A stretch of 6,620 bases of DNA from Geminicoccaceae bacterium (GTDB taxonomy: Bacteria > Pseudomonadota > Alphaproteobacteria > Geminicoccales > Geminicoccaceae): assembly GCA_020446285.1 (NCBI GenBank), contig JAGREZ010000198.1, positions 1 to 6,620 on the forward strand, written 5' to 3'. The translations under genes were made by a program, and so were the position numbers. Each line of letters opens with the position of its first letter. Positions within the stretch are counted from its first letter, which is position 1. The notes below the pieces were generated by a model. That model saw only the letters and a program-made list of their open reading frames with translations, searched no databases and had not been told where the DNA came from. Shown piece by piece: positions 1 to 5,963 of this stretch.

Positions 1-1
1 G

Positions 2-13
2 CGTGGCGCCTGA
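2..13 (+). CDS. Possible last codons of an upstream plus-strand gene
   Basis: Frame 2 at the left edge reads Arg-Gly-Ala and then a TGA stop at 11-13. The stop lies 10 bases before a strong plus-strand terminator hairpin, which is the usual arrangement for a gene end. Only three codons are visible, so neither the gene nor its function can be identified. The call rests on the terminator's orientation, not on any protein similarity. Confidence 0.3.
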   Translation, partial: RGA

Positions 14-23
14 ACGCAAGTGC

Positions 24-57
24 AATACCCCGCTGCTTGCAGCGGGGTATTTTATTT
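24..57 (+). terminator. Rho-independent terminator, plus-strand polarity
   Basis: A perfect 12-bp stem (24-35 paired with 40-51, arm AATACCCCGCTG) encloses a 4-base CTTG loop and runs into a T-rich tract on the plus strand (TATTTTATTT, 48-57). On the minus strand the hairpin is followed only by a short TATT, so it favours termination of a plus-strand gene entering from the left. It starts 8 bases beyond the stop of the minus-strand enolase-superfamily gene, so it may also terminate that operon weakly from the other side. Confidence 0.85.
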
Positions 58-58
58 C

Positions 59-1177
59 CTACCAGACGTTTGTCGGCGGTCCCAGCAGGTCACGGTCAAT
101 CTTCACGCCGAGACCCGGTGCGGCAGGAGGAATGACGCCGCCGTCCCTGATGGGTGCATCAAATGCTCCCGTCTGGATCGTCACCATGTCGCGCGGGTCC
201 AGCACGCAGCGAAGCAGGTTTTCGGGCACGGTCGCACCCAGATGGAAGATCGATGCCGCGCAGAGAGTGGAGCCCACGGTGCACTGGACGCTGACAGTCA
301 TATCCGCGGCACGGCATATGTCGCGATGCCGTCGCGCGTGCGTCAATCCACCGGCCTTGGATATCTTGAGACCGATTCCATCGGCGACGTCTCCGGCCAC
401 GATCGCTGCGATATCACCGTCCTGTTGGGCCAGTTCGTCGATGATGATCGGGACCGCACATCGTTGGCGCAATGACATCGTTCCGCGCCAGGTAGCACAG
501 GGTGCTTCCAGGACGAAATCCAGCCCCTCCGGCAACATCCGCAGCATCCGCAGGGCGGTTTCAGGCAGAAGGCCGCCATTGGCATCCACGATGAAATACT
601 CGCCCGGCTTGCGATCGGCGAGCGACGCGGCAATACGCTCGGCGTCCAGTGCCGGCCCACCATCCCGGTCGAGAGCCCCGATCTTGATGGAATGACCCAT
701 ATAGCCCAACGCGCGGTGTTCCGCCACGCGGGCCCGCATGTCGTCGGGCGTCCCCGCATAGATCGAACTCACGACAGGCAGACGGTGGCCGGTCGTTCCG
801 CCCAAAAGCGTGTAGACCGGCAGATCGACCGACTTGCCGAACAGGTCCCAGCATGCGAGGTCGATGGCGGATTTCGCGTGATTGTGACCGGTCAGGGCCT
901 CATCCATCGCATCGTTGATCCTGTCGACCTCGCGCGGGTCGCGCCCGATCAGGCAGGGTGCGATCTCCTCGACCCCCGCCCGCGCGCCGCGGGCATGGGC
1001 GGCGATGTAATTTGGTCCGAATGGCGTCGACTCGCCCCAGCCCTCGAGCCCCGTGTCGCTGGTGAGGCACACGACAACGCTGTCAAAACCGGTGTAGGTC
1101 CGCCCGCCGGACAGTTCGTAGGTTCCACCCGCATAGGGCAGGTGAAGGCCGAAAAGTTCGATCTTGCTGATTTTCAT
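59..1177 (-). CDS. Enolase-superfamily (MLE/MR-type) dehydratase or epimerase, possibly acting on hydroxyproline-like substrates
   Basis: The 372-residue protein has the full length and layout of the mandelate racemase/muconate lactonizing enzyme family: an N-terminal alpha/beta cap (about 1-125, with GWGES at 46-50 and the HNHAKSAIDLACWD helix near 98-111) followed by a modified TIM barrel. Expected active-site residues are visible: K165 in SIKIG (second position of the usual KxK motif, whose first Lys is Ser here), metal ligands D198 (VDAN), E224 (LEAP) and D247 (IIIDE), and K271 in GLKISKAGG. Lysines on both faces of the barrel fit alpha-proton removal from a carboxylate with epimerisation or dehydration. 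From memory, the overall pattern resembles cis-3-hydroxy-L-proline dehydratases and hydroxyproline-betaine epimerases, but the substrate cannot be fixed from sequence. Its start overlaps the stop of the upstream oxidoreductase gene by 4 bp (ATGA), indicating translational coupling; its own SD is weak. Confidence 0.87.
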   Translation of the reverse strand: MKISKIELFGLHLPYAGGTYELSGGRTYTGFDSVVVCLTSDTGLEGWGESTPFGPNYIAAHARGARAGVEEIAPCLIGRDPREVDRINDAMDEALTGHNHAKSAIDLACWDLFGKSVDLPVYTLLGGTTGHRLPVVSSIYAGTPDDMRARVAEHRALGYMGHSIKIGALDRDGGPALDAERIAASLADRKPGEYFIVDANGGLLPETALRMLRMLPEGLDFVLEAPCATWRGTMSLRQRCAVPIIIDELAQQDGDIAAIVAGDVADGIGLKISKAGGLTHARRHRDICRAADMTVSVQCTVGSTLCAASIFHLGATVPENLLRCVLDPRDMVTIQTGAFDAPIRDGGVIPPAAPGLGVKIDRDLLGPPTNVW

Positions 1178-2268
1178 TGATTGACACCCGGTGGGAGCAG
1201 AACCAGTTGACCGGCATGTTGCTTGCTGAGGAAATCTTCCTGCGCCCTGGCGATCTCGCCGAGCGGGTAGGTTCGCGCGACCAGCGGGCGAATCTCGCCA
1301 GCCTCGATGTAGCGAACCAGATTTTCAAAGACGTCATCCTCCTGGAATGTGCATCCGAAGAGTGTGAGATCCTTGAGGTAGAGGGTGCGCACGTCGATTT
1401 CGCAGATCGGTCCCGCGATCGCGCCCGCAGTGACATAACGACCGCCACGCCGCAGCACGCCCAGCAAGCCTGGCCATTGTTTCCCGGCGACCAGATCGAC
1501 GACCACATCGACACTGCACTGACCAAGCTCCGCGACGGGATCGGCATGGCGATCAATGATCCGGTCCGCGCCGAGCGCCTTCACGGTGTCCGCCTTGGAT
1601 GCCGAACATTGCGCAATCACCTGCGCTCCCCGGCGTCTCGCGAGTTGTACCGCCGCCGAGCCGACGCCACCGGACGCACCCGTGACCAGCACGGTTTCCG
1701 CCCCCAGGCCCGCCCGGTGCAACATGCCCTCCGCCGTGGAATAGGCACACGGCACCGCCGCAAGCTCCACGTCATCCCAATCGCATGTCACGGCATGGGT
1801 TTCCCCTGAAGGCGCCACGCAGAATTGGGCAAAACCGCCGTCGCACTCGCTGCCGAGCGTCCAGCATTCGAAGGGGCGATAATCAACGTAAGTGCGCAGC
1901 ATGTTGCGCACGATCACGCGTTCACCGATGCGCGCTTCATCGACACCTTCGCCGACCGCGGCAATGTATCCGCAGACATCGGCTCCCTGAATGCGTGGAA
2001 AGGTCAGCGGCGTGCCGGACCAGCTGGCATCCTTTTCGTCCACGGCTTCAAACCCGCTGGCACCGCCGGAATTGGTGTCGTCCTTGATGACCTTGGAATA
2101 CCAGCCGATCCTTGTGTTGATATCGGTGTTGTTCACACCCGCAGCCGCAACGCGGATCAGGACCTCGCCCGCACCCGGCTTCGGCACCGGCACGTCATCG
2201 CGGTATTCGAGCTTCTCGATTCCCCCATGCCCTGTCAGCAGGACGGCATGCATTTTCTCAGGAACCAT
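1174..2268 (-). CDS. Medium-chain dehydrogenase/reductase (quinone oxidoreductase-like, probably zinc-independent)
   Basis: From the preferred ATG the protein is 364 residues with the two-domain MDR fold. The N-terminal GroES-like domain (about 1-165) includes GEVLIRVAAAGVNNTD at 34-49 and GADVCGYIAAVGEGV at 95-109. The Rossmann domain carries TGASGGVGSAAVQLA at 196-210, and KALGAD follows at 230-235. The structural-zinc four-Cys cluster and the GHE motif of classical alcohol dehydrogenases are not evident, which points to the quinone oxidoreductase/enoyl reductase side of the family. An insertion of about 30 residues rich in G, S, D and E lies near 60-92. The reading frame extends to a TTG at 2292, but ATG 2268 is preferred because AGAGG sits 8 bases before it. 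It is the first gene of a two-gene operon with the enolase-superfamily enzyme and presumably oxidises or reduces an intermediate of the same pathway. The substrate is unknown. Confidence 0.87.
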   Translation of the reverse strand: MVPEKMHAVLLTGHGGIEKLEYRDDVPVPKPGAGEVLIRVAAAGVNNTDINTRIGWYSKVIKDDTNSGGASGFEAVDEKDASWSGTPLTFPRIQGADVCGYIAAVGEGVDEARIGERVIVRNMLRTYVDYRPFECWTLGSECDGGFAQFCVAPSGETHAVTCDWDDVELAAVPCAYSTAEGMLHRAGLGAETVLVTGASGGVGSAAVQLARRRGAQVIAQCSASKADTVKALGADRIIDRHADPVAELGQCSVDVVVDLVAGKQWPGLLGVLRRGGRYVTAGAIAGPICEIDVRTLYLKDLTLFGCTFQEDDVFENLVRYIEAGEIRPLVARTYPLGEIARAQEDFLSKQHAGQLVLLPPGVNQ

Positions 2269-2276
2269 TCTTTCAA

Positions 2277-2281
2277 CCTCT
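2277..2281 (-). promoter_or_regulatory. Shine-Dalgarno site deciding the MDR gene start
   Basis: AGAGG on the minus strand lies 8 bases before ATG 2268. The upstream TTG at 2292 and the downstream ATG at 2253 have no comparable site, so 2268 is the best start. Confidence 0.7.
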
Positions 2282-2295
2282 GGATGACGCAATCA

Positions 2296-2314
2296 GTAAT
2301 GGTATCGTAATGGT
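2296..2314. repeat. Direct repeat in the MDR promoter region (candidate operator)
   Basis: GTAATGGT occurs at 2296-2303 and again at 2307-2314, an 11-bp period of about one helical turn, so both copies would face the same side of the DNA. The repeats lie 28 bases upstream of the MDR start codon, in the 113-bp gap after pdxH. This fits an activator or repressor site for the MDR/enolase-superfamily operon. No regulator gene is in the window and no convincing -35/-10 pair was found. Confidence 0.4.
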
Positions 2315-2381
2315 CATCGACAGGGGGAGCCGCGATCCAGCTGACGGAACGGATGCGGTGAATGCCCTGTCGCCCGGAAGA

Positions 2382-3020
2382 TCAGGGAGCCAGCCGGGCG
2401 ATTGTCCAGCTTTCGCCGTCGCGGCTGTAGAGCAGGCGGTCGTGCAGGCGCGAGCGGCGGCCCTGCCAGAACTCGATCATGTCCGGTGCGACCCGGTAGC
2501 CGCCCCAGTGTGCCGGTCGCGGCACATCGTCCGGATGCGCCGCCTCCACCTCGGCGAAGCGGGTCTCGAGCCATTCGCGACCGTCGATCACCCGGCTCTG
2601 CGGCGAGGCGAGGGCGCCGATGCGGCTGCCATGCGGTCGCGTTGCGAAATAGGCATCCGATTCGCTTTCATCGACCCGCGTCACCGCGCCCTCGATACGC
2701 ACCTGGCGATGCAGCCTGTCCCACCAGAACAGCAGCGCCGCGCGGCCGCCGGCGGCGAGCTCGCGCCCCTTGCGGCTTTCGTAATTGGTGAAGAAGGTGA
2801 AGCCGCGTTCGTCGAACCCCTTCATGAGCACCATGCGCGATGACACCCCGCCATCTTCCGTCACCGTCGACAGGCTCATGGCGTTCGGCTCCATCAGGCC
2901 GCCATTGCGCGCATCCTCGAACCACATGGCGAATTGACGGATGGGGTCCGCATCGACCATGTCCTCGACCAGTTGGTCCCTGTCGTAGTCCTGCCGCATT
3001 TCACTCGGATCGAGCAGCAT
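2382..3020 (-). CDS. pdxH: Pyridoxamine/pyridoxine 5'-phosphate oxidase
   Basis: This FMN-dependent cytosolic enzyme oxidises pyridoxine 5'-phosphate or pyridoxamine 5'-phosphate to PLP with O2, the last step of PLP synthesis and salvage. The 212-residue protein has the normal family length and every signature block: SRMVLMKGFDERGF (61-74), FFTNYESRKGREL (76-88), HRQVRIEG (104-111), FATRPHGSRIGA with S139 and QS (125-142), WGGYRVAPD (172-180), IEFWQGR (182-188), RLHDR (191-195) and the C-terminal RLAP. These include the FMN-phosphate and PLP-contacting Arg, Lys and His residues. The start ATG at 3020 has GAGGAG 8 bases upstream. It is divergent from pdxY with a 102-bp gap, so both B6 salvage genes probably share a control region. 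Confidence 0.97.
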   Translation of the reverse strand: MLLDPSEMRQDYDRDQLVEDMVDADPIRQFAMWFEDARNGGLMEPNAMSLSTVTEDGGVSSRMVLMKGFDERGFTFFTNYESRKGRELAAGGRAALLFWWDRLHRQVRIEGAVTRVDESESDAYFATRPHGSRIGALASPQSRVIDGREWLETRFAEVEAAHPDDVPRPAHWGGYRVAPDMIEFWQGRRSRLHDRLLYSRDGESWTIARLAP

Positions 3021-3046
3021 GAGCGTATCTCCTCAATTTCCATCCT

Positions 3047-3073
3047 CCAGAAACGCGCCATGCGCCGTTCTGG
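3047..3073. promoter_or_regulatory. Inverted repeat between pdxH and pdxY (candidate shared operator)
   Basis: Arms CCAGAAACGCGC (3047-3058) and GCGCCGTTCTGG (3062-3073) match as an inverted repeat at 10 of 12 positions around a 3-base CAT centre. The repeat is 26 bases before the pdxH start and 49 bases before the pdxY start, in the only non-coding DNA between these divergent genes. It could bind a dimeric regulator acting on both. Alternatively it could fold as a leader hairpin in the pdxH transcript. No clear sigma-70 promoter was seen. Confidence 0.45.
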
Positions 3074-3122
3074 CAAGCGCCAATCCCGCCCGCGGCACCG
3101 TGGCCAGTCGGGAGCGCAGGCC

Positions 3123-3986
3123 ATGACGGGTGCCATCCTGTCGATCCAGTCGCATGTGGCGTTCGGCCATGTCGGCAATTCGGCGGCGGCGTTCACCCTG
3201 CAGCGCATGGGCTTTCCCGTGCATGCGGTGCATACCGTCACGCTCAGCTCGCACAAGGGCTATCCCGGCTGGCGCGGCGTGGAGCTCAAGGCGGCGGATG
3301 TCGCCGGCATCATCGACGGTATCGCCGAACTCGGCGTCCTTGGCGACACCGTGGCACTGCTGAGCGGCTATCTCGGCGATCCGGGCATGGGCCGGGCGGT
3401 GCTGCATGCCCTCGACCGGCTGCGCGAAGCACGAAGCGACGCGCTCTTCCTCTGCGATCCGGTGATGGGCGACAGGGATTGCGGCTTTTTCGTCGATCCG
3501 GCCATACCCGGCTTCTTCCGTGACGAGATGATCGCCCGCGCCGACATCATCACGCCCAATGCGTTCGAACTCGGCGTGCTCGCGGACCGGCCGGCAACGG
3601 ATCTGACGTCGATCACCGCCGCGGCGAAAGTCCTGCTCGAACGCGGCCCGAAGCTCGTCGTGGTGACCAGTGCGGAGATCGACGGCAGCAATGACGAGCT
3701 GGCGACACTCGCGGTTTCCGCAAAGGAAGCCTGGCTCCTGCGCGCGCCGCGTCTGCCGGTGTCGCTCAACGGCACGGGCGATACCTTCGCCGCCCTCTTT
3801 CTCGGTCATTTCCTGCGCACGGATTCGGTGCGCACGGCGCTGGAGATGGCGGGTTCGATCATGTTCGAGCTGGTCGAGCGGACGATGCAGGCCGGATCCC
3901 GTGAACCGAGACTGATCGAAATGCAGGAAACCCTCCTCGCACCCTCTCGAAGACTCGTGGCGGAGCCGCTGCATACAGGTGGTTGA
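3123..3986 (+). CDS. pdxY: Pyridoxal kinase, PdxY type
   Basis: This ribokinase-fold enzyme phosphorylates pyridoxal (and related vitamers) at the 5' hydroxyl with ATP, feeding PLP salvage alongside PdxH. The product is 287 residues, the usual PdxY length. The pyridoxal-binding N-terminal part reads SIQSHVAFGHVGNSAA (7-22), with LSSHKGYPGWRG at 41-52. DPVMGD (112-117) and ITPNAFELG (143-151) follow. The GTGD anion hole with catalytic D220 is at 217-220, in the block LNGTGDTFAALFLGH. The frame is open upstream to 2934, but ATG 3123 is chosen because the recognisable protein starts there and a GGGAG lies about 10 bases before it; the extra N-terminus would run antisense across pdxH. The last codons overlap the first copy of the CTGYATRCAG repeat family, and the TGA stop lies within a TTGACA hexamer. 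Confidence 0.95.
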   Translation: MTGAILSIQSHVAFGHVGNSAAAFTLQRMGFPVHAVHTVTLSSHKGYPGWRGVELKAADVAGIIDGIAELGVLGDTVALLSGYLGDPGMGRAVLHALDRLREARSDALFLCDPVMGDRDCGFFVDPAIPGFFRDEMIARADIITPNAFELGVLADRPATDLTSITAAAKVLLERGPKLVVVTSAEIDGSNDELATLAVSAKEAWLLRAPRLPVSLNGTGDTFAALFLGHFLRTDSVRTALEMAGSIMFELVERTMQAGSREPRLIEMQETLLAPSRRLVAEPLHTGG

Positions 3987-4000
3987 CAGGCTGTATACAG
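3969..4000. promoter_or_regulatory. Paired CTGYATRCAG operator-like sites upstream of the hydrolase gene
   Basis: CTGCATACAG at 3969-3978 and the perfect palindrome CTGTATACAG at 3991-4000 are spaced 22 bp start to start, about two helical turns. The first copy is inside the last codons of pdxY; the second lies just beyond its stop and downstream of a TTGACA hexamer (3983-3988). The same 10-mer family recurs three times before the reductase gene, which supports a specific regulator site. The sequence resembles GntR-superfamily operators, including FadR-type palindromes with a GTATAC core. The regulator is not in the window. Confidence 0.6.
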
Positions 4001-4179
4001 GCGGAAAACAGGGAAAAATACCGCTTCGCCATGCGGGTGCCGGAACCCGGCCATTCGCGATCAGCCGCTGCCAATCCTGTCGCTCAGGTTGAAAAGGCCC
4101 TTGTCTTCCAGCCTGCTTTCGAGCACTGATGGTCAGCTCGGTATAAACCGGCATAAAAACTGTAGATGAGGAAACGCAG
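3987..4179 (+). promoter_or_regulatory. Leader/promoter region of the hydrolase gene
   Basis: This 193-bp gap holds no credible gene. It contains the second operator copy (3991-4000), a short GC hairpin (4039-4051, GCCGG/CCGGC around AAC) with no T-run, and a small palindrome CGGTATAAACCG (4139-4150) around a TATAAA hexamer (4142-4147) that could be a -10 element. The only aligned -35 candidate is poor (TCGAGC at 4119-4124). GAGG at 4168-4171 is the ribosome-binding site, 8 bases before ATG 4180. If TATAAA is the -10, the operators lie more than 100 bases upstream, which would fit activation or looping better than direct blocking. Confidence 0.4.
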
Positions 4180-4845
4180 ATGGCTGCAACCAACGGTATG
4201 CTCGACCCCGATGACACGCTCATGCTGCTCATCGATCATCAGAGCGGATTGTTCAACACGGTTCGCGACATTTCCATTCCGGACCTGCGAAGCTATGTCG
4301 TGGCGCTTGCCAAGACCGCCTCGCTGCTGAACATTCCGGTGCTCACCACGGCTTCGGTTCCCGATGGCCCCAACGGTCCGCTCATTCCCGAGATCCACAA
4401 ATATGCGCCGCATGCGCAGTACATTCCGCGCACCGGCCAGATCAACACATGGGATAATCCTCTCTTCGTGGAGGCCATCGAGAAAACCGGCCGCAAGACG
4501 CTGGCCATCGCCGGTACCTTGACCAGTGTGTGCCTGGCATTCCCCGCCATCAGCGCGATCAACGCCGGTTACAAGGTGTATTGTGTGGTCGATGCGTCGG
4601 GCAACTGGAACAGGATGGCCACCGACACGACCATCGCCCGGATCGCCCAGGCAGGCGCCATTCCGACAGACACCTTCGCCATGATCGCCGAACTGATGCG
4701 CACCTGGAACCGTCCCGAAGGCTCGCGTTTCGCCGAAATCATCGCCGAGTTCGTTCCCGAATATCGCTGCCTGATGGAAAGCTACGCAAAGGCCCAGTCC
4801 ATCGCCAAGGAAGGCCCGGAGACGCATCTCGACAAGTACAGATAG
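4180..4845 (+). CDS. Isochorismatase-family cysteine hydrolase, YcaC-like
   Basis: The 221-residue protein is a single cysteine-hydrolase (isochorismatase-fold) domain and aligns closely with E. coli YcaC as remembered. It has LLIDHQSGL with nucleophile-activating D19, PNGPLIPE (64-71), [13 protein letters not shown] (81-93) and the nucleophile loop [11 protein letters not shown] with C118, followed by the SAINAGY helix and VVDASG. Where many family members have a catalytic Lys, R84 stands in the equivalent stretch; YcaC itself also appears to have Arg there. YcaC-like enzymes are octameric and their physiological substrate is unclear, so amide or C-N hydrolysis is only a family-level inference. 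The gene has a strong SD and is followed by the GhrA-like reductase in the same direction after 157 bp. Both genes carry the same upstream repeat family, so co-regulation is likely. Confidence 0.88.
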   Translation: MAATNGMLDPDDTLMLLIDHQSGLFNTVRDISIPDLRSYVVALAKTASLLNIPVLTTASVPDGPNGPLIPEIHKYAPHAQYIPRTGQINTWDNPLFVEAIEKTGRKTLAIAGTLTSVCLAFPAISAINAGYKVYCVVDASGNWNRMATDTTIARIAQAGAIPTDTFAMIAELMRTWNRPEGSRFAEIIAEFVPEYRCLMESYAKAQSIAKEGPETHLDKYR

Positions 4846-4865
4846 GAAACTGTTCCCGACAGGAC

Positions 4866-4916
4866 ATGCCACCTGCGATTCCCGCGGGTGGCATCGAGCC
4901 CGCGGGTGGCATCGAG
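4866..4916 (+). repeat. Hairpin with tandemly duplicated 18-bp descending arm
   Basis: The unit CCCGCGGGTGGCATCGAG is present twice in perfect tandem at 4881-4898 and 4899-4916. Upstream, 4866-4877 pairs with 4883-4894 (12 bp with one G-U, 5-base loop). Because of the duplication, its core TGCCACC can alternatively pair with the second GGTGGCA at 4905-4911. The element starts 20 bases after the hydrolase stop. There is no T-run, so it is not a standard intrinsic terminator; mRNA 3'-end protection or attenuation is possible. It could equally be a recent replication-slippage duplication without function. Confidence 0.6.
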
Positions 4917-4941
4917 CATGTCTCAGACTCTGAATCCGTGG

Positions 4942-4985
4942 CTGCATACAGACGCCTTCAGCCTGTATGCAGGAGCTGTATGCAG
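4942..4985. promoter_or_regulatory. Three CTGYATRCAG operator-like sites upstream of the reductase gene
   Basis: CTGCATACAG at 4942-4951 is followed by CTGTATGCAG at 4963-4972 and again at 4976-4985. The first and second form a perfect inverted repeat of 10-bp arms separated by 11 bp, with starts 21 bp apart; the third starts 13 bp after the second. The last copy ends 5 bases before the Shine-Dalgarno, so the cluster overlaps the likely promoter or leader, an arrangement that favours repression. The same 10-mer family occurs twice upstream of the hydrolase gene. Confidence 0.6.
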
Positions 4986-4990
4986 CTTCG

Positions 4991-4996
4991 GGGAGG
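4991..4996 (+). promoter_or_regulatory. Shine-Dalgarno site deciding the reductase start
   Basis: GGGAGG lies 6 bases before ATG 5003. An in-frame ATG at 4967 would start inside the operator repeats and add 12 residues without family counterpart, so 5003 is preferred. Confidence 0.75.
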
Positions 4997-5002
4997 GAAG
5001 GC

Positions 5003-5932
5003 ATGAGTCTCGTCATCCGCGTTGGCCCGGCCCGTGCCGAATGGTGGCGGGAGCATCTGCAGGGCCTGTTGCCGGAACTCGAATGCCGTCTCTGGGACGA
5101 TCCGGGCGATCCGGACGAGGTGCGGCAGGCGGTGGTCTGGAAGCCGCCGGTGGGCGGGCTGAAGCGCTTTGCCAATCTCGAGGTGATCGTCTCCATCGGT
5201 GCGGGCATCGACCATGTGCTCGCCGACACCGAACTGCCCCGGCATGTGCCGATCATCCGCACGACCGGCGCGGATCTTTCGAGGCGCATGCGCGAATATG
5301 TCTGCCTGCACGTCCTTCGCCTGCATCGCCGGCTGCCGGAGATCGAGGCGGCACAGGTGCGGCGGGAATGGCTGCCGCTGGTCAACCCGCCTGCCTGCGA
5401 ACGCCGGGTGGGCGTGATGGGACTGGGCAATCTCGGCGCCGACTGTGCAAGAGCGCTCGCCGCCATCGGCTTCGATACCGCCGGCTGGTCGCGCTCTCGC
5501 AAGGATATCGAGGGTGTCGCGACCTTTGCCGGCGACAGCGAACTTGACGCCTTTCTCGAACGGACCGAGATCCTCGTCTGCCTGCTGCCGCTCACACCCG
5601 CGACCGCGGGCATTCTCGACCGCTCGCTGTTCGCGCGTCTGCCGGAAGGGGCGTGCATCATCAATGCCGCGCGCGGCGAGCATCTGGTCGATGACGATCT
5701 GCTCGAAGCGCTTGCAGGCGGCCACATCCGCGCCGCCACGCTCGATGTCTTCCATACCGAACCGCTGCCCGGCGATCATCCCTTCTGGGATCATCCGGAC
5801 ATTCTGGTCACGCCACATGTCGCCTCGCTCATCGACCCCGTCACCGGCGGCAAGGCCATCGCCGAAAACCTCCGCCGCTTCATGAACGGCGAGCATGTAC
5901 CGGACATGGTGGACCTGACGAAAGGCTACTGA
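5003..5932 (+). CDS. NADPH-dependent glyoxylate/hydroxypyruvate reductase, GhrA type (D-2-hydroxyacid dehydrogenase family)
   Basis: The 309-residue protein matches the GhrA branch of D-isomer-specific 2-hydroxyacid dehydrogenases (E. coli GhrA is about 312 residues). The split substrate domain shows VVWKPPVGGLKRFANLE (44-60) and SIGAGIDH (64-71). The Rossmann domain has GLGNLG at 140-145. WSRSRK at 162-167 puts an Arg just after the second strand, as expected for NADPH preference. The catalytic triad of the family is visible: R224 in NAARGEHLV, E253 in FHTEPLP and H272 in TPHVAS. The usual reaction is reduction of glyoxylate to glycolate or hydroxypyruvate to D-glycerate in the cytosol; other 2-oxoacids are possible. 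The three operator-like repeats directly upstream and the neighbouring hydrolase suggest it belongs to a regulated catabolic set, not constitutive glyoxylate housekeeping. Confidence 0.9.
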   Translation: MSLVIRVGPARAEWWREHLQGLLPELECRLWDDPGDPDEVRQAVVWKPPVGGLKRFANLEVIVSIGAGIDHVLADTELPRHVPIIRTTGADLSRRMREYVCLHVLRLHRRLPEIEAAQVRREWLPLVNPPACERRVGVMGLGNLGADCARALAAIGFDTAGWSRSRKDIEGVATFAGDSELDAFLERTEILVCLLPLTPATAGILDRSLFARLPEGACIINAARGEHLVDDDLLEALAGGHIRAATLDVFHTEPLPGDHPFWDHPDILVTPHVASLIDPVTGGKAIAENLRRFMNGEHVPDMVDLTKGY

Positions 5933-5963
5933 TTGCGGCCATCACGCCTTTTTCAGCACCCTG

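Noticed and set aside
2310..2843. Plus-strand open frame opposite pdxH
   Set aside because: It is antisense to a clear pdxH, with no Shine-Dalgarno and no recognisable domain.
2934..3122. N-terminal extension of pdxY
   Set aside because: It would overlap pdxH in antisense and add about 63 residues not found in pyridoxal kinases. The conserved N-terminus begins at 3123.
3983..4011. TTGACA at the pdxY stop as the -35 of the hydrolase promoter
   Set aside because: At 16-19 bp spacing there is no acceptable -10 (only A-rich hexamers such as AAACAG), so a promoter was not called.
3033..4232. Minus-strand open frame (399 codons) opposite pdxY
   Set aside because: It covers pdxY exactly in antisense. 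The product is His-, Arg- and Gln-rich without motifs, and the frame crosses the operator region.
3969..4985. Repeated 10-mers as a CRISPR-like or mobile-element signal
   Set aside because: The copies are short near-palindromes placed in two promoter regions, without regular spacers, terminal inverted repeats or a transposase. Operators explain them better.
4084..5739. Long minus-strand open frame (551 codons) opposite the hydrolase and reductase genes
   Set aside because: It is antisense to two well-recognised proteins. Its product is low-complexity, rich in Arg and Ser, with no family motif. Long antisense frames are expected in GC-rich DNA.
5933..5963. Terminator between the convergent reductase gene and the lectin-like gene
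   Set aside because: There is a T5 run at 5949-5953, but only about 3 bp of stem precede it (GCG/CGC), too weak to call.
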